Of a stretch of DNA of 64,000 bases, positions 1-14,700 are shown one piece after another. Location of the stretch: positions 9,310,501-9,374,500 of the forward strand of contig NC_134281.1 in the NCBI RefSeq assembly GCF_949628215.1, read 5' to 3'. This DNA comes from Phalacrocorax aristotelis. Taxonomy: Eukaryota > Chordata > Aves > Suliformes > Phalacrocoracidae. The position numbers and the translations under genes were made by a program. The notes beneath the pieces are model-generated. The model searched no databases. It had not been told where the DNA came from and was given only the letters and a program-made list of their open reading frames with translations. Numbering within the stretch: position 1 is the first letter of the stretch; every line of letters starts with the position of its first letter.

Positions 1-2563
1 CAGACAGCCCTCATCTTGTTGATGCAAATGCCCACATTCCCTGCCTGATGGCTGAGGTTATTTTTAGCCATCTATATTAAATAGGCACGGCTGGCTTCTA
101 GAAACAGTTTCTCATCTTGGACCTGTAGTTTTATGGTCTGAGCAACTGCAGGCTGGAACATTTGTTGGTAATATTAATCATTTTTTACAGGTCTCACTGC
201 AACTGTTAGTCAGATAATTAGATCGGTTGAACCTGCAAAACCGTGCATGTCAATTCAGGAGAATATATTTAAAATTAGTTACTGTATGTTAACATAATAT
301 ACTCCATTATTTTGCTGTTTTGTTTTGTTTTAAGAGTACTAACTTATTCTTGCAACATATCCTTGCATCAGCAAAATAATGTGTTGTATAAAAGAAATAT
401 GTTTCCGTGTGAATATAGTATACTGTTTACTCTAGAAGTCATATTTTATTAATACAGTGTTTTTATTAATATAACACTGTCACTTCTTGAATTTTAATAT
501 TAAAACCAAAGGTCCTCTGATTTATGTATTTACCATCTGGCTAAGTTATTTAAGTTGCTTTTCCTTATACATTTATATGTTGTCCACCTCTTGCTATTTC
601 TTTATTTATTCCATATCAGTATCTAACCACATGCACTGCCATTTCTGAAGATTTAACACTCTCTCAATCACTATGGAGTCTGTGTCTCATTCAATAATCA
701 CATCATCTTAATAGCAGACACAGTATGAATGGAAACAATGGACAGCTTTGTTACGTTAGTAAATTCTCATATCTGCTTACTGCCTAACAAAGAGAACAAG
801 CAAATAGCACAAAGTCAAATCTACTAAGAATCACAGGAGCAAAAGAAAGCAAGAACATACTTTTTTTGTCCACTAGAAAAAGTCTTTGCATTGTGGGTTT
901 CCTTCCCAACAAGGGATTTTATTCACAAAGGGAGAATGAGGATAAAGTCTTACTTGCAGTAAGAAATGGAGTTCAAAATATGACTCAAGGAAGTTGCTAA
1001 GATTTTAATATGCCTTGAAATACATAGTGTATAGTTTGATAGTTTTCCAAGAGTCCAGATAAGGCTGCCCGTACAGTAACTAATTTAATCCAGGGGAATG
1101 GGAGAGACCTCCTAAGGTGGCATGTCCTGGTGCGGTCACTGAGAGCAGGGAAGTGTGAATGCTGAAGCTGTGTCTGTGCACATCAATAGAAGAGCTCCCT
1201 GTAGCTTCAGCAGTGCAGGGTGAAGCCGAAATCCTGAAGTCCTGATTCCATTTTCACTGAGCCCAAATAATGACCCGGTGAAAACGGTGTCAAAGCATAT
1301 CTGGTTTTTTTCCTCAAATGGGACTGTAAAGCCATCTATGGATTGTGCCCCAGTGTGCCATACAGCATTACTGGATTACGGCAGAAGCAAGATATACCTC
1401 TGAAACTGGCTGCTTTGCTGACAGCCGGGAAGCATGGAAGTTGGGTAATTGAGCTCTGTCTTTTGCTGATTCCCAAATCCCATGACATTTTTATTTTGCA
1501 TGTAAAAGATAACCATGATGAGACACTCATTAAAACAGAATTAGACCAACTATAACGTCAAAAGACCTAGCACACTGAAATACATCAGGGTGATTTGCAA
1601 ACTTCAGGCATGCAATGCCGTTACACCGCACATCGTTTCAGGAGAGTACATCGCATTGAATTAATACGCCAGCCCACTTTTAAAAAATCTGTATTTGCGT
1701 AAGTTGCATGTCTGAAAATATTTACTGAAGTCATGATGCCCAAGTACACATGCTTCATAAATTAACCTTTGAATGTCTTAATCACCCCATGGTCCATTTC
1801 CAGCCAAGAAATATTCACATACCAGTCCTGGGTTTATTAAGTGCGATTCATTCGCAGCGCACGTATGTAGAGCTGGGCAACCTGCGGGACACATTTTCTC
1901 CACACGCAGGAATGCAAGGGCAGGATCAAGCCATGAGTCTTCACTGACAAAGAACCTTGCGGTTCACCATTTCATTGCTCCAGATCAGCACATTTTTTGT
2001 TATTTGTAGAGTATAAAATAAGCAGAGAGGTTTTGGAGTGAAATCCCGACTCCATTGAATTTGGTACAAGAAGAACTCTTATGGACACCTGCAGGGCTGG
2101 AATTTCTGACTCTTTGTTTATTATTTTGAATCCTAATTCTCTAGTAGATCTCTTAGTTTAGCTTTTTCATCCAGCCTAACTGAGTGTGTAAAGACTGAGA
2201 CTCACTTCCTTACGAGAGAGATTTTTCCGAGGAAACGCTGCTCTCTGCACTCTGAAATGGTATCAGGACTTGAAGGTGGAGTTATTTTCTGTGGGTGTTT
2301 GAGTACTGCTGTTGATTTGCTACTTTGTGATTCTTCTTTTCATTCTTTTTTTTTTTTCCAGTAACTTGCTTTTTATCACAGACTGCAAACCCAGTACCCT
2401 TAAGCTTCCATACTCATGCTTCTTTCTGAAATGTTTTGCTTTAGTTTTTTAACTGTCGTCGTGCTGTGAACTTTGCAGATTTGTTTATGAGTGTCACGTG
2501 CTTCTGCTACATCTGCATTGTCACTGTTATGGTATTTTTTCTTTCTGTCTGTTTCTTCCACAG
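1..2563 (+). other. CADPS intron, 5' end cut by the window
   Basis: AT-rich sequence without convincing exons. The open frames at 1343-1555 and 1750-1947 match nothing I recognise and lack a splice context. The last 230 bases contain a T-rich polypyrimidine stretch leading to the acceptor at 2561-2563. Confidence 0.75.
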
Positions 2564-2710
2564 GAGTTTAACAAGTAATCTGCCCAATGTGAATCTACCA
2601 AATGTGAATCTCCCTAAAGTACCAAATCTACCAGTTAACATCCCACTAGGCATCCCACAAATGCCTAGCTTTTCTGCACCGTCATGGATGGCTGCTATTT
2701 ATGATTCTGA
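2564..2710 (+). CDS. CADPS: CADPS coding exon (9th from the end)
   Basis: The acceptor is a pyrimidine-rich tract ending in cag at 2561-2563 and the donor is gtgtgt at 2711. The first base completes a split codon and the last two bases (GA) form Asp with the C that opens the next exon. It encodes the asparagine/leucine/proline repeat [19 protein letters not shown] followed by [20 protein letters not shown], a hallmark of the CAPS family. Confidence 0.93.
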
Positions 2711-5700
2711 GTGTGTATTCAGTTCAAATTAGATCTCATTTAAATTTAAAGTAATCTTGGCATGGATATGTATTGTTTGTTTCTGTGCATTATATAAAAC
2801 TTTAAAGAGTGATACAGTTAATTAGACATTTTCTGAATGAGACACTAGTGAATTTCTGGCATGTGTATTTTGAGGGTTTTTTTTTGTATAAATCTTGAAA
2901 AGTTGTCTTACTCCCACTGAGAGTTTGAGCAAGTATCTTGCTTTACAAAATAGCTGTCGACAATGGGACATGATCTGAACATACGAACCACAGAGCTTAT
3001 AATGTGATCTTATGTGTCTCAGCAAAGACTTTTGTCCAAAAGAGAAGGTGAATCAATTTCAATGCAGTCAACCAATTTCTGTGGACCAGATGTAGATCTA
3101 AAAGTGCCTTTTATTTAATGGAAGCTCTGCATTTCCCAGGTAATAATTTTTGTCTTGATTTTGATGAAACAGAGAGAGGAACACCCTGCAACAATCCGTA
3201 TTCGTGTTGGGGGAGGTCCCAGAGAGCAATTAAATCTCCATAGCTATCACTACAGCCTGAATAATGCCATGACCAACTAAAGAGAGATATTTCCAATATG
3301 AACTTTAGATTATGGCCTGAAAAATTGGGCATAGTGTCAAAACAGTCAATCTGCAGGAGCCTTGTGCTCACAGGTCCCTGCCTGAGTGTTCCAGGGTATG
3401 TTACTGCAAATCCTGAGCACACATTAGGCAACTTCTGTTTTTATAGCAGATTTCCCGTAAATGTCCCAGCCACCAAGCAGTGTGGAGGGTGCTGCACAGT
3501 GGGCTCAACCCAAATCTTGGCATTTGAGGTAGCTCATCTCCCAGGATGTCCTAGCACGGGAACTGTGATCTCGCCAGTCTCCATCCAAATTCCTAGAGGG
3601 TTATTTAGGGTTGGCATGGGGTGATCTCAGCCAGCACTACACAGATGTGTTGCCTTTTCCCTACCTTCTCACCTAAAAGACAAAACGGAAGAAGCCCCCC
3701 AAAACTACCCCCATCACTGTTACCTAAACACCCTTGATTACATCTACACCTGGAGTCCACCAAAATGCCTCTGCCATTAGCCTCATGCAGGCTTTATTGC
3801 AGAGCAGTGGTAATGAACCAGAAGTAAAACAAACACTGATGCTTAATTTTTAATAGGTTTTTAAAACTTTTTAGATATTAACACGGTTGTTTTTGTTTCA
3901 AAGCTATACAACTCATATTCATGCTAAGATAGCTATATTAAAGGCTAGCTTAGGCAGTTGTCTGTAAAGAGTACTTGGAAGTTTTAATCTTTCTCTGTGC
4001 ATGCTTTGTGGTATTGCCCTTGAAAAGATAAGAATCATGTCATGACAGAAAATTGGATAATCCCTCTGAAAACGTTGAGCAACAATGGTACACTGCAAGC
4101 TACCTGCATGATTAGAGTAATTGCAGTGCTCACAAGCAAAATATTAACAGTGCATCTTGGAAATTAATATACTATATTATTTACTTGCACGGAGCCCTAA
4201 TCAAAAGTGAGAAAAAGGCCAAGAATAATACTTTAAACATTTTACGACCAAATGGGTATCATAATGGTGCTGTAGTAAATACCAACTATTGTACTTACAT
4301 GTATTTAATTATTTAAACCATAAATTCATACAGTTCCAAAACTGAGTTTAGACTGTAAAGCTTATTTATACGCAAGCACAGGTTTGAACCAGGTGAAACT
4401 AAAAACTGACAGTAGATGAGCACTTGAGACTGTTGTACAAACTGGTCCCCTGGGTAAAGGAAATGCCTGATTCTTTATCTTTTCATCTCCCTGGTTTCCT
4501 TTTACTCACCCTTCCCCTCCATCAAGGACATGTTACCTGTTGCTTAGTGTCAGATACGTTTCTCCTACAACCAAGACGATTCATTCTCTATCTCGTTAAC
4601 TCTGTTAGCACAGGACCCCACAGGACCCCTCTAGCATGTTGGGACTACGGTTCTCACCTTGCAGTAGCCGTGTGTGCATTAGCTCTGATCTCCTCTAGCA
4701 TTAACTCAATGCAGCTGGCATCTGTCACAATAGAAACACCCTCCCTCATCTGTTTCTATAGATGATGTCAGCACAAGTGGTAATGCATGGTGTGTTAAAT
4801 ATCTTATAAATTATCGTGTTAGCATTAGTGGTATGCGAGGAGGGGGTTGAAACTCTTGAAGCTCCCTTGGTAATTGTTCTGAAAAAAAGTGAGGAAGCAG
4901 GAGAGAGGGAGAGAAAAGGGTTACGGATGCATAAATTTCTCTGCATAAACAGAGCGCAATCCAGTTCTGTATTTTTATTCTGTAAGTGGTTTGAGATATA
5001 ATTATACTGTGAAAAGAGCCGGTGTAGCTACACACTGCAGGACCAAAGACTTCCATCTGGGCAGGGGTGTGGGTACGAGAATATACGCATGGGGGAGAAA
5101 TTCAGAGTTTTGTGACAGACCAAAGACGTTGCAAAATAATTTAAAAAAAAAAAATGGAAATTTGTTGGCCTTTAGATGCCTTTGCAAGAGGCAGATCTGT
5201 GAAAAGGTGCAGCGGTCAATCCTGCCAAAACTCCAGGATGTGAGATGTCTAGTGCCCTTAGCTCAATTGACTTACCCTGATTTTTTTTCAGCTGTTCAAG
5301 AGATAAAAGCGTGTCCTCGCTCACCACTTGTTAGCACTGTCCCTTACCTGGAAACGGGGCCTCACTGGGGGGACAAGGCAAACTCAAGATATAATTCGGA
5401 GGGGGGAGAATTGCATGAAACCCAAAATCTTAATAACTGCATACAGTCTAGTATGGCAGTTATTATTGATTGAGGATTTTCTACCACAATTTCTGGCCTT
5501 AATTCTTAATAATCACATACGTTAATGTGGTTATTAACTAAGGCTGATTTTTACCATACACACATTCTTCCTGTTAATATGTGTAACTCATACTGTTGTC
5601 TTACTCATCTGGTCTGGAAAGTTTTGTGGGTGATGACAGCAAGGTAGATTAGGCAACTGTATGGTAAAACTCAAAATCCTGATGGTGGAGATTGCCAGCG

Positions 5701-8700
5701 TTGTCCTGTGTATGAAACTACTGTCTGCTCTACACTTGTTGCAGGAATGGTCTCCACATCAGGTTACAAAGAGCCTGATGCCACTTATGACTTTTGTTCT
5801 CGTTTTGCCCTGCCAGCAATGGATCAGGCACCTCAGAAGATCTGTTCTGGAAACTTGATGCCCTACAGACCTTCATTCGGGATTTGCACTGGCCTGAGGA
5901 GGAGTTTGGAAAACACTTGGAGCAACGCTTGAAGCTTATGGCGAGTGACATGATTGAGTCCTGTGTGAAAAGGTACGTGCCCTTGAGCGAACTAGCCACG
6001 TTTCTCATAGGAGCTCACAGGATGTAATGGTTTTCTCTGTATTATTATCAGCGAAGCTTCACTTCAGCTGCCATTTATTAGTGACCACAGCTCACCCCTG
6101 CCCAGAACGGGTATGGTGGAAAGCCACCCTACTGCTGTGAATTGCTGACTCTCTCAAGCAAGCGCTTCTCTGTTGAGACTCTGGAGGGTGCATATTCGCA
6201 ATAAGGCAATAAATCACCCATTCTTTCTAGCTTTATGGGATGCTACTCCTTTTCGGTGCCACACATGAAGTCAAGTCTTTGTAAATGCAATTTGGTGTTG
6301 GCAGGGTTGAGTGCTGAAGGCATAGCCCTAAGTAAGATCACAGCACCCACCTAAAAAACACAGATCCATGAAAAAAACAAGCAAAAAAGTGATCCCATAA
6401 AGGGGACTTTGTGTAGCTTGGCACACAGGCTTCGCATCTGCCATCAACCGAGAAAAGCTGTTGTATCATCAGTCACATTATAGGATACTCACCTGCAAAT
6501 CATCCAAAACAGAGAGGCTTCCTTAAAAAATTTTAAACATACTAGCAGCTGTCATTTTTTAAAAAAATGTTACATTTCTAACTTTTCCACAGTAATTTAT
6601 GTCTATATAGCATCAGAGGTGATGAGGCAGGAGGAAGAAATGAACTTTGAATTCCATTGTGCAGAAATTAATAGACAAAGAGACAAACCAAAGGAAAAAT
6701 GGGTGCCAAATACAGCTGGTAGATGCTAATATTAGCTGCAATGTGTGATGTGGCTGTTCTGTACCACAATTGCCTGGCCACTCTGCAAGTGTGAGCGTGG
6801 CATTTACTGTTCGCACATTCCTCACAGTCTGGATATGCAATGTAACCGTAAGATAAGGCATGTTCGGTCCCTGAGATGTAGGCAAGAGACTCACCCGCTG
6901 GAAGGCAGACAGCTCAAGGCTTGCTCTGGAATAAAACCCAGTACATTTCCAATGCAATATGGTCGTGATGTCTTTGGCATTGAGCAAGTCCCCCTTTATT
7001 GCAGCAGCTTGTCTTTGGTCCTTTGCCTGGCATGAATGCTAAGGTTCAGTTGTCCTCCAGTTGTCGGACCATTCTTTAGGGGCAAAGGCAGTGCTGGAGC
7101 TCTGCTCTCTGCCCTACCCCCAGCACCACCAGTAAAACACTTATTTTCTCTCTTTTTTTTTTTTTTTAATTGGAATCAAGGCACCTTTGCTACACCTGCA
7201 GTGCAGTTGTAGCTGCGATGATGTATAGAAATCAGACCGGGTTAGCTCAGCTGAGATAAGTGGGAAAAAGCAGCAAATATCCAGGTACATCTGAAGAAGG
7301 GCTTGTGTGCCTGACAGCTGAGGTTTTTTTCCTCAACTACTTCAACCTTTCTACAAATATGTTGCCCCTCTGTAAAAACCTGGCCCAGCTTGTAATGGTA
7401 TGACTATATATAATGGTTCTGAGCATAAGTAAGTAGGAACATGCTCATCTCTGCAAGGAGATGGAAAATCCCAGTCACTTTGGGTCCTTTCAGTAATTAT
7501 CAAGATTCTAGTCCCCGAGTCCAGGCTAAATCTGGCACTGGTAATTAAATCAGTTCAAATGCCACTGCTGATGTAAACCAATATGCTGCCTTCCCTATTT
7601 ATATCACCTGCAAACAGGGCCTGGCTAAGGTTTCTTTAGCAATTTCAGTTTGACACAACATTTTTCTTCGCGTCTGTCTCTGAACTGTTGAATACCATGG
7701 AGGAGCCACCCCGCCTTCCACACTTGGTTGTATTTCGGGGCTGTCAGGAAAGCAGCCCTTGCAAGGAAGGCCTGTCTTACTAATAAATCTGGGCAGGAGG
7801 ACCTATGTACCAGCTCAGATCTCATCCCAAGAACGGGAGTTTCACATTTGTAAATGAGTTTTCATTTGAATAACCCTTGGGGGATCTTTCAAGATCAGAG
7901 TTATTCCTGAGCTGCAGCTAATATTATTTGTTATTTCTAAATTGAAGCTCCTATGTTAATTTGTTGGCAGATTCTGTCTGATGTGATAATTGTTCTGTGT
8001 TAGGTTAAATTAGAGAAGTACCTCAGGAGTCTGCAGAGGGGCTCCAAAGAAAGGCAAGGCAAAGCCCACCGTACTGCAGAGTATTCCCCATGTTAGAGTC
8101 ACAGATGCCTTGGTATTTTAAAGTACAGCACAGGATCAAATCCGTAGTCTTTAGCCCAACAAAGCTCTTGGTGTAACATGGTTTGCAACTGCCAGGGATG
8201 TCAAACCTGAGCTCAGTGAAACCTCGGGAGAGCAGTGAGGTGTGGGCTCGTACGATGCCTCTCTGTGTGTGTTCATATGTGCACGACTGCGCCTGTGCAC
8301 AACTTGCAGACGTATTCTAGTGAGTATGTATGCTTCAGAGAAACTACTTCTATGAACTTATGAGACACTTAGGAACTTTCAGCAAGCAAATAATATCACA
8401 TAGACCTAAAAATGCAATGATCTGGCAATGTCCTTTCAGTCAAGTGATGAACAAGCTTCTGTTATTTGTAGTTGATATCATGGAGCAACAGGAGCTTCCT
8501 TTAATGTGTCAGGCTTGCTATTGTCCTGGTTAACAGGAGAGGTCCCAGACAACTGGAGGGTTGCCAATATGATGCCCATCTATAAGAAGGGCCAGAATGA
8601 GGATCCAGGGAACTACAAGCCTGTCAGCCTGACCTCTGTACAGGGGAAGGTTATGGAGCCATCCAGCTTGAGTGCGCTCACCAGGCATGTGCAGGACAAC

Positions 8701-11700
8701 CAGGGGATTAGGCCCAGCCAGCATGGCTTCATGAAAGGCAGGTCCTGCCTGACCAGCCTGATCTCCTTCTATGACAGGATGACCTGCTTGGTGGATGAGG
8801 GAAAGGCTGTGGATGTTGTTTACCTGGACTTTGGCAAAGCCTTTGACACTGTCTCCCACAACATCCTCCTAGAGAAGGTGGCGGCTCATGGCTTGGATGG
8901 GCGTGCTCTGCGCTGGGTAAAAAACTGGCTGGACGGCCGAGCCCAGAGAGTTGTGGTGAATGGAGCTAAATCCAGCTGGTGGCAGGTCACAAGTGGGGTT
9001 CCCCAGGGCTCAGTGTTGGAGCCAGTCTTGTTTAATATCTTTATCAATGATCTGGATGAGGGGATCGAGTGCACCCTCAGTAAGTTTGCAGGCAACACCA
9101 AGTTGGGCGGGAGTGCTGATCTGCTCAAGGGTAAGAAGGCTGATTTGATCTGGAGAGGCTGGATTGATGGGCCGAGGTCAATTGTATGAGATTTAACAAG
9201 GCCAAGTGCCGGGTCCTGCACTTGGGTCACAACAACCCCATGCAACGCTACAGGCTTGGGGAAGAGTGGCGGGAGAGCTGCCTGGCAGAGAAGGCCCTGG
9301 GGGTGTTGGTTGACAGCCAGCTGAACATGAGCCAGCAGCGTGCCCAGGTGGCCAAAAAGGCCAATGGCATCCTGGCTTGTATCAGGAATAGTGTGGCCAG
9401 CAGGAACAGGGACGTGATCGTGCCCCTGTACTTGGCACTGGTGAGGCCGCACCTTGAATCCTGTGTTCAGTTTTGGGCCCCTCACTACAAGAAGGACATT
9501 GAGTTGCTGGAGCGTGTCCAGAGAAGGGCAACAAGCTGGTGAAGGGTCTAGAGAACAAGTCTTATGAGGAGCAGCTAAGGGAACTGGGGTTGTTTAGTCT
9601 GGAGAAGAGGAGGCTGAGGGGAGACCTTATCACTCTCTACAACTGCTTGAAAGGAGGCTGTAGCGAGGTGGGTGTTGGTCTCTTCTCCCAAGTAACTTGT
9701 GATAGGACAAGAGGAAATGGCCTCAAGTTGCACCAGGGGAGGTTTAGATTGGATATTAGGAAAAAATTCTTCACTGAAAGGGTTGTCAAGCATTGGAACA
9801 GGCTTCCCAGAGAGGTGGTGGAGTCACCATCCCTAGAGGTGTCAAAAAACTGTGTAGTCGTGGCACTTCAGGACATGGTTTAGGAGGCCTGGGGTGTTGG
9901 GTTGATGGTTGGACTTGACGATCTTAGAGGTCTTTTCCAACCTTAATGATTCTATGATTTCTATGATTTGTCTGTGGTTATAAATCAGCTAATGCAACCA
10001 AATTATAGGGGTACATTGACTCTGCTGTTTGTAACATCATCACACTGTTTATCAAGCATGAGAAAGTCATGGTTTCCCCAAAACCATTGCACATTTTATA
10101 AACAGTGTGTATTCTGGAAAGTGGGTTTCTTTTAAACTGGAAAACCATTTTTATTAAAAACACATTTGTAATAACTGCACTGTAACACTCCCAGCAGCAT
10201 TTGGGTTTCTGGTTTGTTGAACTCTTCTCAGTATTGTTTCACATCATTATTAGCTTTGTATGTTAAAAAACAACTGAAATTTCTTTTTCTCTTTTCCTTA
10301 ACAGAACCAGGATTGCATTTGAAGTAAAGCTGCAAAAAACCAGCAGATCAACAGATTTCCGAGTCCCTCAATCAATATGCACCATGTTTAATGTCATGGT
10401 GGATGCCAAAGCTCAGTCAACAAAGCTTTGCAGTATGGAAATGGGCCAAGAGGTAAAACTGCAGGTTCTTCCCTTCACAGCTTTTAAAGGCAATGTCATG
10501 AAATTTCCTATCTCCTGTTGTGCTAGTTTCAGAGGTGTTATATCAGTTGTGGATTTAGCCTTCCATATAGAGTGTGCAGATGAATATGCAGGGAGTTGCT
10601 CTCAAATAAATCTAATTAATATAAACATTTGGAATCCCTGTCTCTTAGGAGTGACTTTTTGCAAGGACTGTGGTGTGCATAAAGTAACTCTTAAGCTTGC
10701 TTGATGCATGATAACCATATATATTGAGTCATTAACTGCACCTTGGAACCAGGTGGTGGCAACACACTTTCTGTGTATGGCTATTATCTGTAGACAAACA
10801 TAAGGAGAATGGAAGTGCCAAGTTGTTGCTGTGACGCTTGTAAGGAAAAAAAAACACCAAAAACCAAAACACCAAAGCAGATAACTTCTAAAAGTGGATT
10901 GAAATTCCAGATGCTATAACTTCCATGAGTGCTGGCTATAATCATCAAGCTTGGTGATCCTGAATTTCCCGGTTCTTAATGACTCAAGTTGCCAGACAAC
11001 AAACGTGTTTTAATTAATTGCTGATATATTTTTTCTTCTGAAGCCACAGTGGCAGGTTGAAGTTTCTGTGAATTGATCTATGAATTAGAAAGACATGGTA
11101 AATTGGGTTAGATTAAATGCATCATGATGATCATTTTGCTAGAGTGGCTTCAAGTCCAATTAAATATTCCTATACCAGTCTAGAATAAATCCACAAATAC
11201 TGTTTGGCTGTCCTACCTGTCCTATCCTGCTGCTGTCAGCATTCCCTAGATAAGCCCTTTTGCTATAGCTTTCCATGCAGTGAATCATTGCAAGTTTGCA
11301 AGTTGTTTGGGGTTTGTTTTTTTTTTCTTTAGTTGTTTACCTCACCCTGTTCCTCTGAGAGGACTTGCTCCAAAGGACACTGGCTGCGCCAGGGATCCTT
11401 GCCCTGTTGTCAGCGGTGTTTGGATCAGACCCAGCTGTTCTTTTTCTTTTTCTTATACGTGTTTCAGTTATGACATTTTATTCGTGACAGTCACCTTGCA
11501 ATAGAGGTTTCAAACTGCTCATCATCAGGTTCTTCCTTCGTCCTCCAGGTCAGCTGAGGCAGATCTTGAGTGGGCTTTTGTTGTCCAAGCCTGGACATGA
11601 ACTTCAGTACCATTTTCTGTTCTGTATTCATACCCATTTATCTCCCCAAATCCCTCAGCCCGCAGCTGCTGCAACATCTGCCCTGGCAGCATCCCATCAG

Positions 11701-14700
11701 CCAGGAAGGGCCATGGTTGCGATGCTCCCCACTGCAAACCAGGATCAAACCCTTGTTTGATCCTGGACTAGCACAGTCCCTGGAGACAGGGACATTTTGG
11801 AGATCAAGCAGACTCCGATATCATGACAGAGAAAGATCATTGCATTCATAAAACTTGTCAGGTTAAGTATTCAGATGGCTCAAGACTGATAACATCAGCT
11901 GCGTCGGGATATAGTGTGAGCAGGGACTCGCTGCATCTTTCCAAGCTAACTTGTGATGCTCTGTGCTTGCCACAGTTTCCTCCAAATTTTGAGCATCAGT
12001 CATGTTGCACATTCAGCCTGAGTCAAATGGCAAGTGAGAGGGGAGCGGGCGGCAGCACAGTTGTTTCTTTGCTGTTTCCAGCTGCAGCGGGGATTAGCTC
12101 TGCAAATCTGCCTGTGCTGCTTTAAGAAGGTGTTTAGTACAGCATCTCAGAGACAGCCTAGCTCCTGTGGCAAGCAGTAGTTGCTGGAGCATGAGGTTTT
12201 TAACAGATAGCTGAACTAATAGACCTGTAAAGCAGATGTAAATTATCAGTGCATAAGTTACCGTTTAGGGCTGCAGAATTTTACACACCCTCCCTTTCTC
12301 TTTTCTTCCTTTTAATGAGTGCTTCTACCTCCCCCTCCATTTGCTCATGCCACTGTGTATTTCAGCTACCTCCATCTCCTCTTCTTGAAGCTGTCTAAAC
12401 CTGTGCGCTGAGATGGTTGTGCCAGGGGGGTAAAGGTTAAGATATAGATCTGTTGTTAGAGCCCATGAGAGGAGGACAAAATGCCACCCCACCTCTTCCA
12501 GTCCCTGGTAGAAATGATGATACAGTCAGATAGACAGCAGAGGGATGAGAAACCACGTTTCAAGTCTGTGTCTTCGTCTGTAATTCGGGGAGCCAGGTCT
12601 GTGCATCATTGAGTCCCCCTGGCCCGGTGCATGGCTGCCTGCAGCCTCACCAGGGAGGGATGGACAGGGAGGGAGGGTCAGATGCTCTTCGCTGAGGGGA
12701 CCCTCCCTCAGTGCCACAGCCGCCACGTGGCTCCTAAAATACGTGGTCCCTTTGCAGACAGTTCAAAAGCAGCAAAAAGGGGTCAAATTGCCCACTGTGG
12801 TGCTCAGAAGGGGCGTTTGTCCAGACCTGGCTTGAGAAGACTTTTTGATTAGAAACAAACCTCTGATTTTTCTGATGGTCCAAGCTGTACATGAGCAGAG
12901 ACTCTCTCAATACGTTATTTGACCTCGCTCCTGCTGCTTCCCTCCCACCCCAATGGCCTTCCCTTTAAGACTACCTTCAGTTACACTGACTTTAACAGAT
13001 ACTTGAATGCATTTTGCGAGCATTACCCTGTGAAACAAACACCCATCATTTAATTTCCATTTCCTTGTCTCTAAAGGCAGCTGTTAAAACATTTGGTAAA
13101 CATACTTTACCATCTTAAATATTTATTTTTCCTCTGAATTTTTAATACATCTAAGGGGATAAATGTATGTATTAAATGTTTCTCAGTTGGTCTAGTATGT
13201 TTCTATTTAATATCTAAGGTCAGATGGTCCTTAGAGAAATACAACATACACACAATCTGTTACATGACAAGGCAAGATACTCATCACATAAAGTCAAGTT
13301 GAATCATTGTAGTGCACTGATTATGGATTGTAATAATTGAGCTAATAGAAAGCTGGGATGAACTCGATCGAAAGTGGGGGCTACGCTGAGTAAAGCAAAC
13401 CAGTTATGCAATCTTTAACCTTAGGCATTTTCATAAGAAATGTAGAAGGAGCTGTTGGAAACGCTGGTTTACAAGCCAGGCGTCTGTGAAAGCAGCACCA
13501 GGCAGTCATTTTCCAAACTGCCACCTTCTCCGACCCCTTCCTGGCCGGGCTCATCTTCCCAAGGTGGAGCTGGGGCTGCAGCACGGGCTGTGCTGGGTGT
13601 GCATCGCTGCAGCTGCTGGGGGCAGGACCCACAGCCTCATGGGCCCTATTCTGCGCAGTCGCTGGCCTGGCACCAGGTCTGAGTCTGCCTTAGGGATTGT
13701 GACTGCAATGGGAACAAGCAGTCAGAGTCCTACCAACATCACCTTGGTGGATGCACAGGGTCCTCTCCTGCTCCCAGAGCTGTGATTTTATTCCATCAGG
13801 GCTCTTATTCACTTTTTAAACAAGCTTTTAATTGAAAATGCATTGGTTGGTGTATAGTTTTGCACGTAGCTAGCCATTTTTGAGTTAAAACTCATGAAAG
13901 CAGTGAGCTAAACCCTTGGTTGTGAGGTCTTCCACTCACACAGAAAATGCAGCAGCAGAAGGAAAACATCATGGGGAAGACACCCGCAATATATGCATAA
14001 TCCCTTCTTCATCTCCCTTAGGAGGTCCTGGCTGTGTACGCCAAGGACATCAGCAGCTCCTACCCGTACCCAGCTGTTGCAGGCCCCCGTTATCCACAGC
14101 GACATCTCCAGCTGTGCTGAGAACGGCAAGGTCAATCCTGGGACCTGATAAGGGCTAACTCTGCACTAAACAGATTGATCATTACTATGATCCCTATAAG
14201 GGACTCATATATGTCTTGATCTCCAAAGCAGGACATGGGAACTGCAAATGCAAATGTTGCTTGTTGGCATATATTTTTTCCTCTGAGTGGGCCCAGCAGG
14301 TCGCAGCCTGTGGCGTGGCAGTGCCAGCCTGTCCTCCTGCATGGGTGAGGCTCTGAGTGGCCCCAGCCAGGTCTTCGGCCACGGTGTGCTGCACCACGCA
14401 CCCCTGCCCTGCCTGCCCTGCCCTGCAGCAGGGCTCGCCCTTCGGGTGCATCCTGGTGAAGGGTACACAGCTGCCCCGACGCTGAACCCTGCCTGTCGAC
14501 AGCCTTCCTCTTCAGAGCAAAATAAAACCATAAGAGACTGTCAGCAGTTAAGTAAAATCCCAGCCCTTCCCCCTGTTTTACTGCCTGCGATTATTACAGG
14601 TAGGGATCTCTGATATTTCAGTGAAAGGAGGTTTTGATCATGTTTCATTTCCCATTGCTTATTGTTTCTGTGCATGATGCTGCTGTTCTCATATGTCCCT

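Larger units (their letters stand above)
5973..10304 (+). other. CADPS intron (4.3 kb) hosting a CR1 LINE
   Basis: About 2.5 kb of unremarkable sequence is followed by the CR1 copy at about 8505-9969 in the same orientation as CADPS, then 330 bases to the acceptor. The A/T tracts at 6546-6560 and 7150-7170 are homopolymer only. Confidence 0.75.

Noticed and set aside
1..60. The first bases open with an in-frame stretch after cag that might be the end of a CADPS exon.
   Set aside because: The translation (QTALILLMQMPTFPA then stop) matches no CAPS segment, and no donor GT with matching phase follows.
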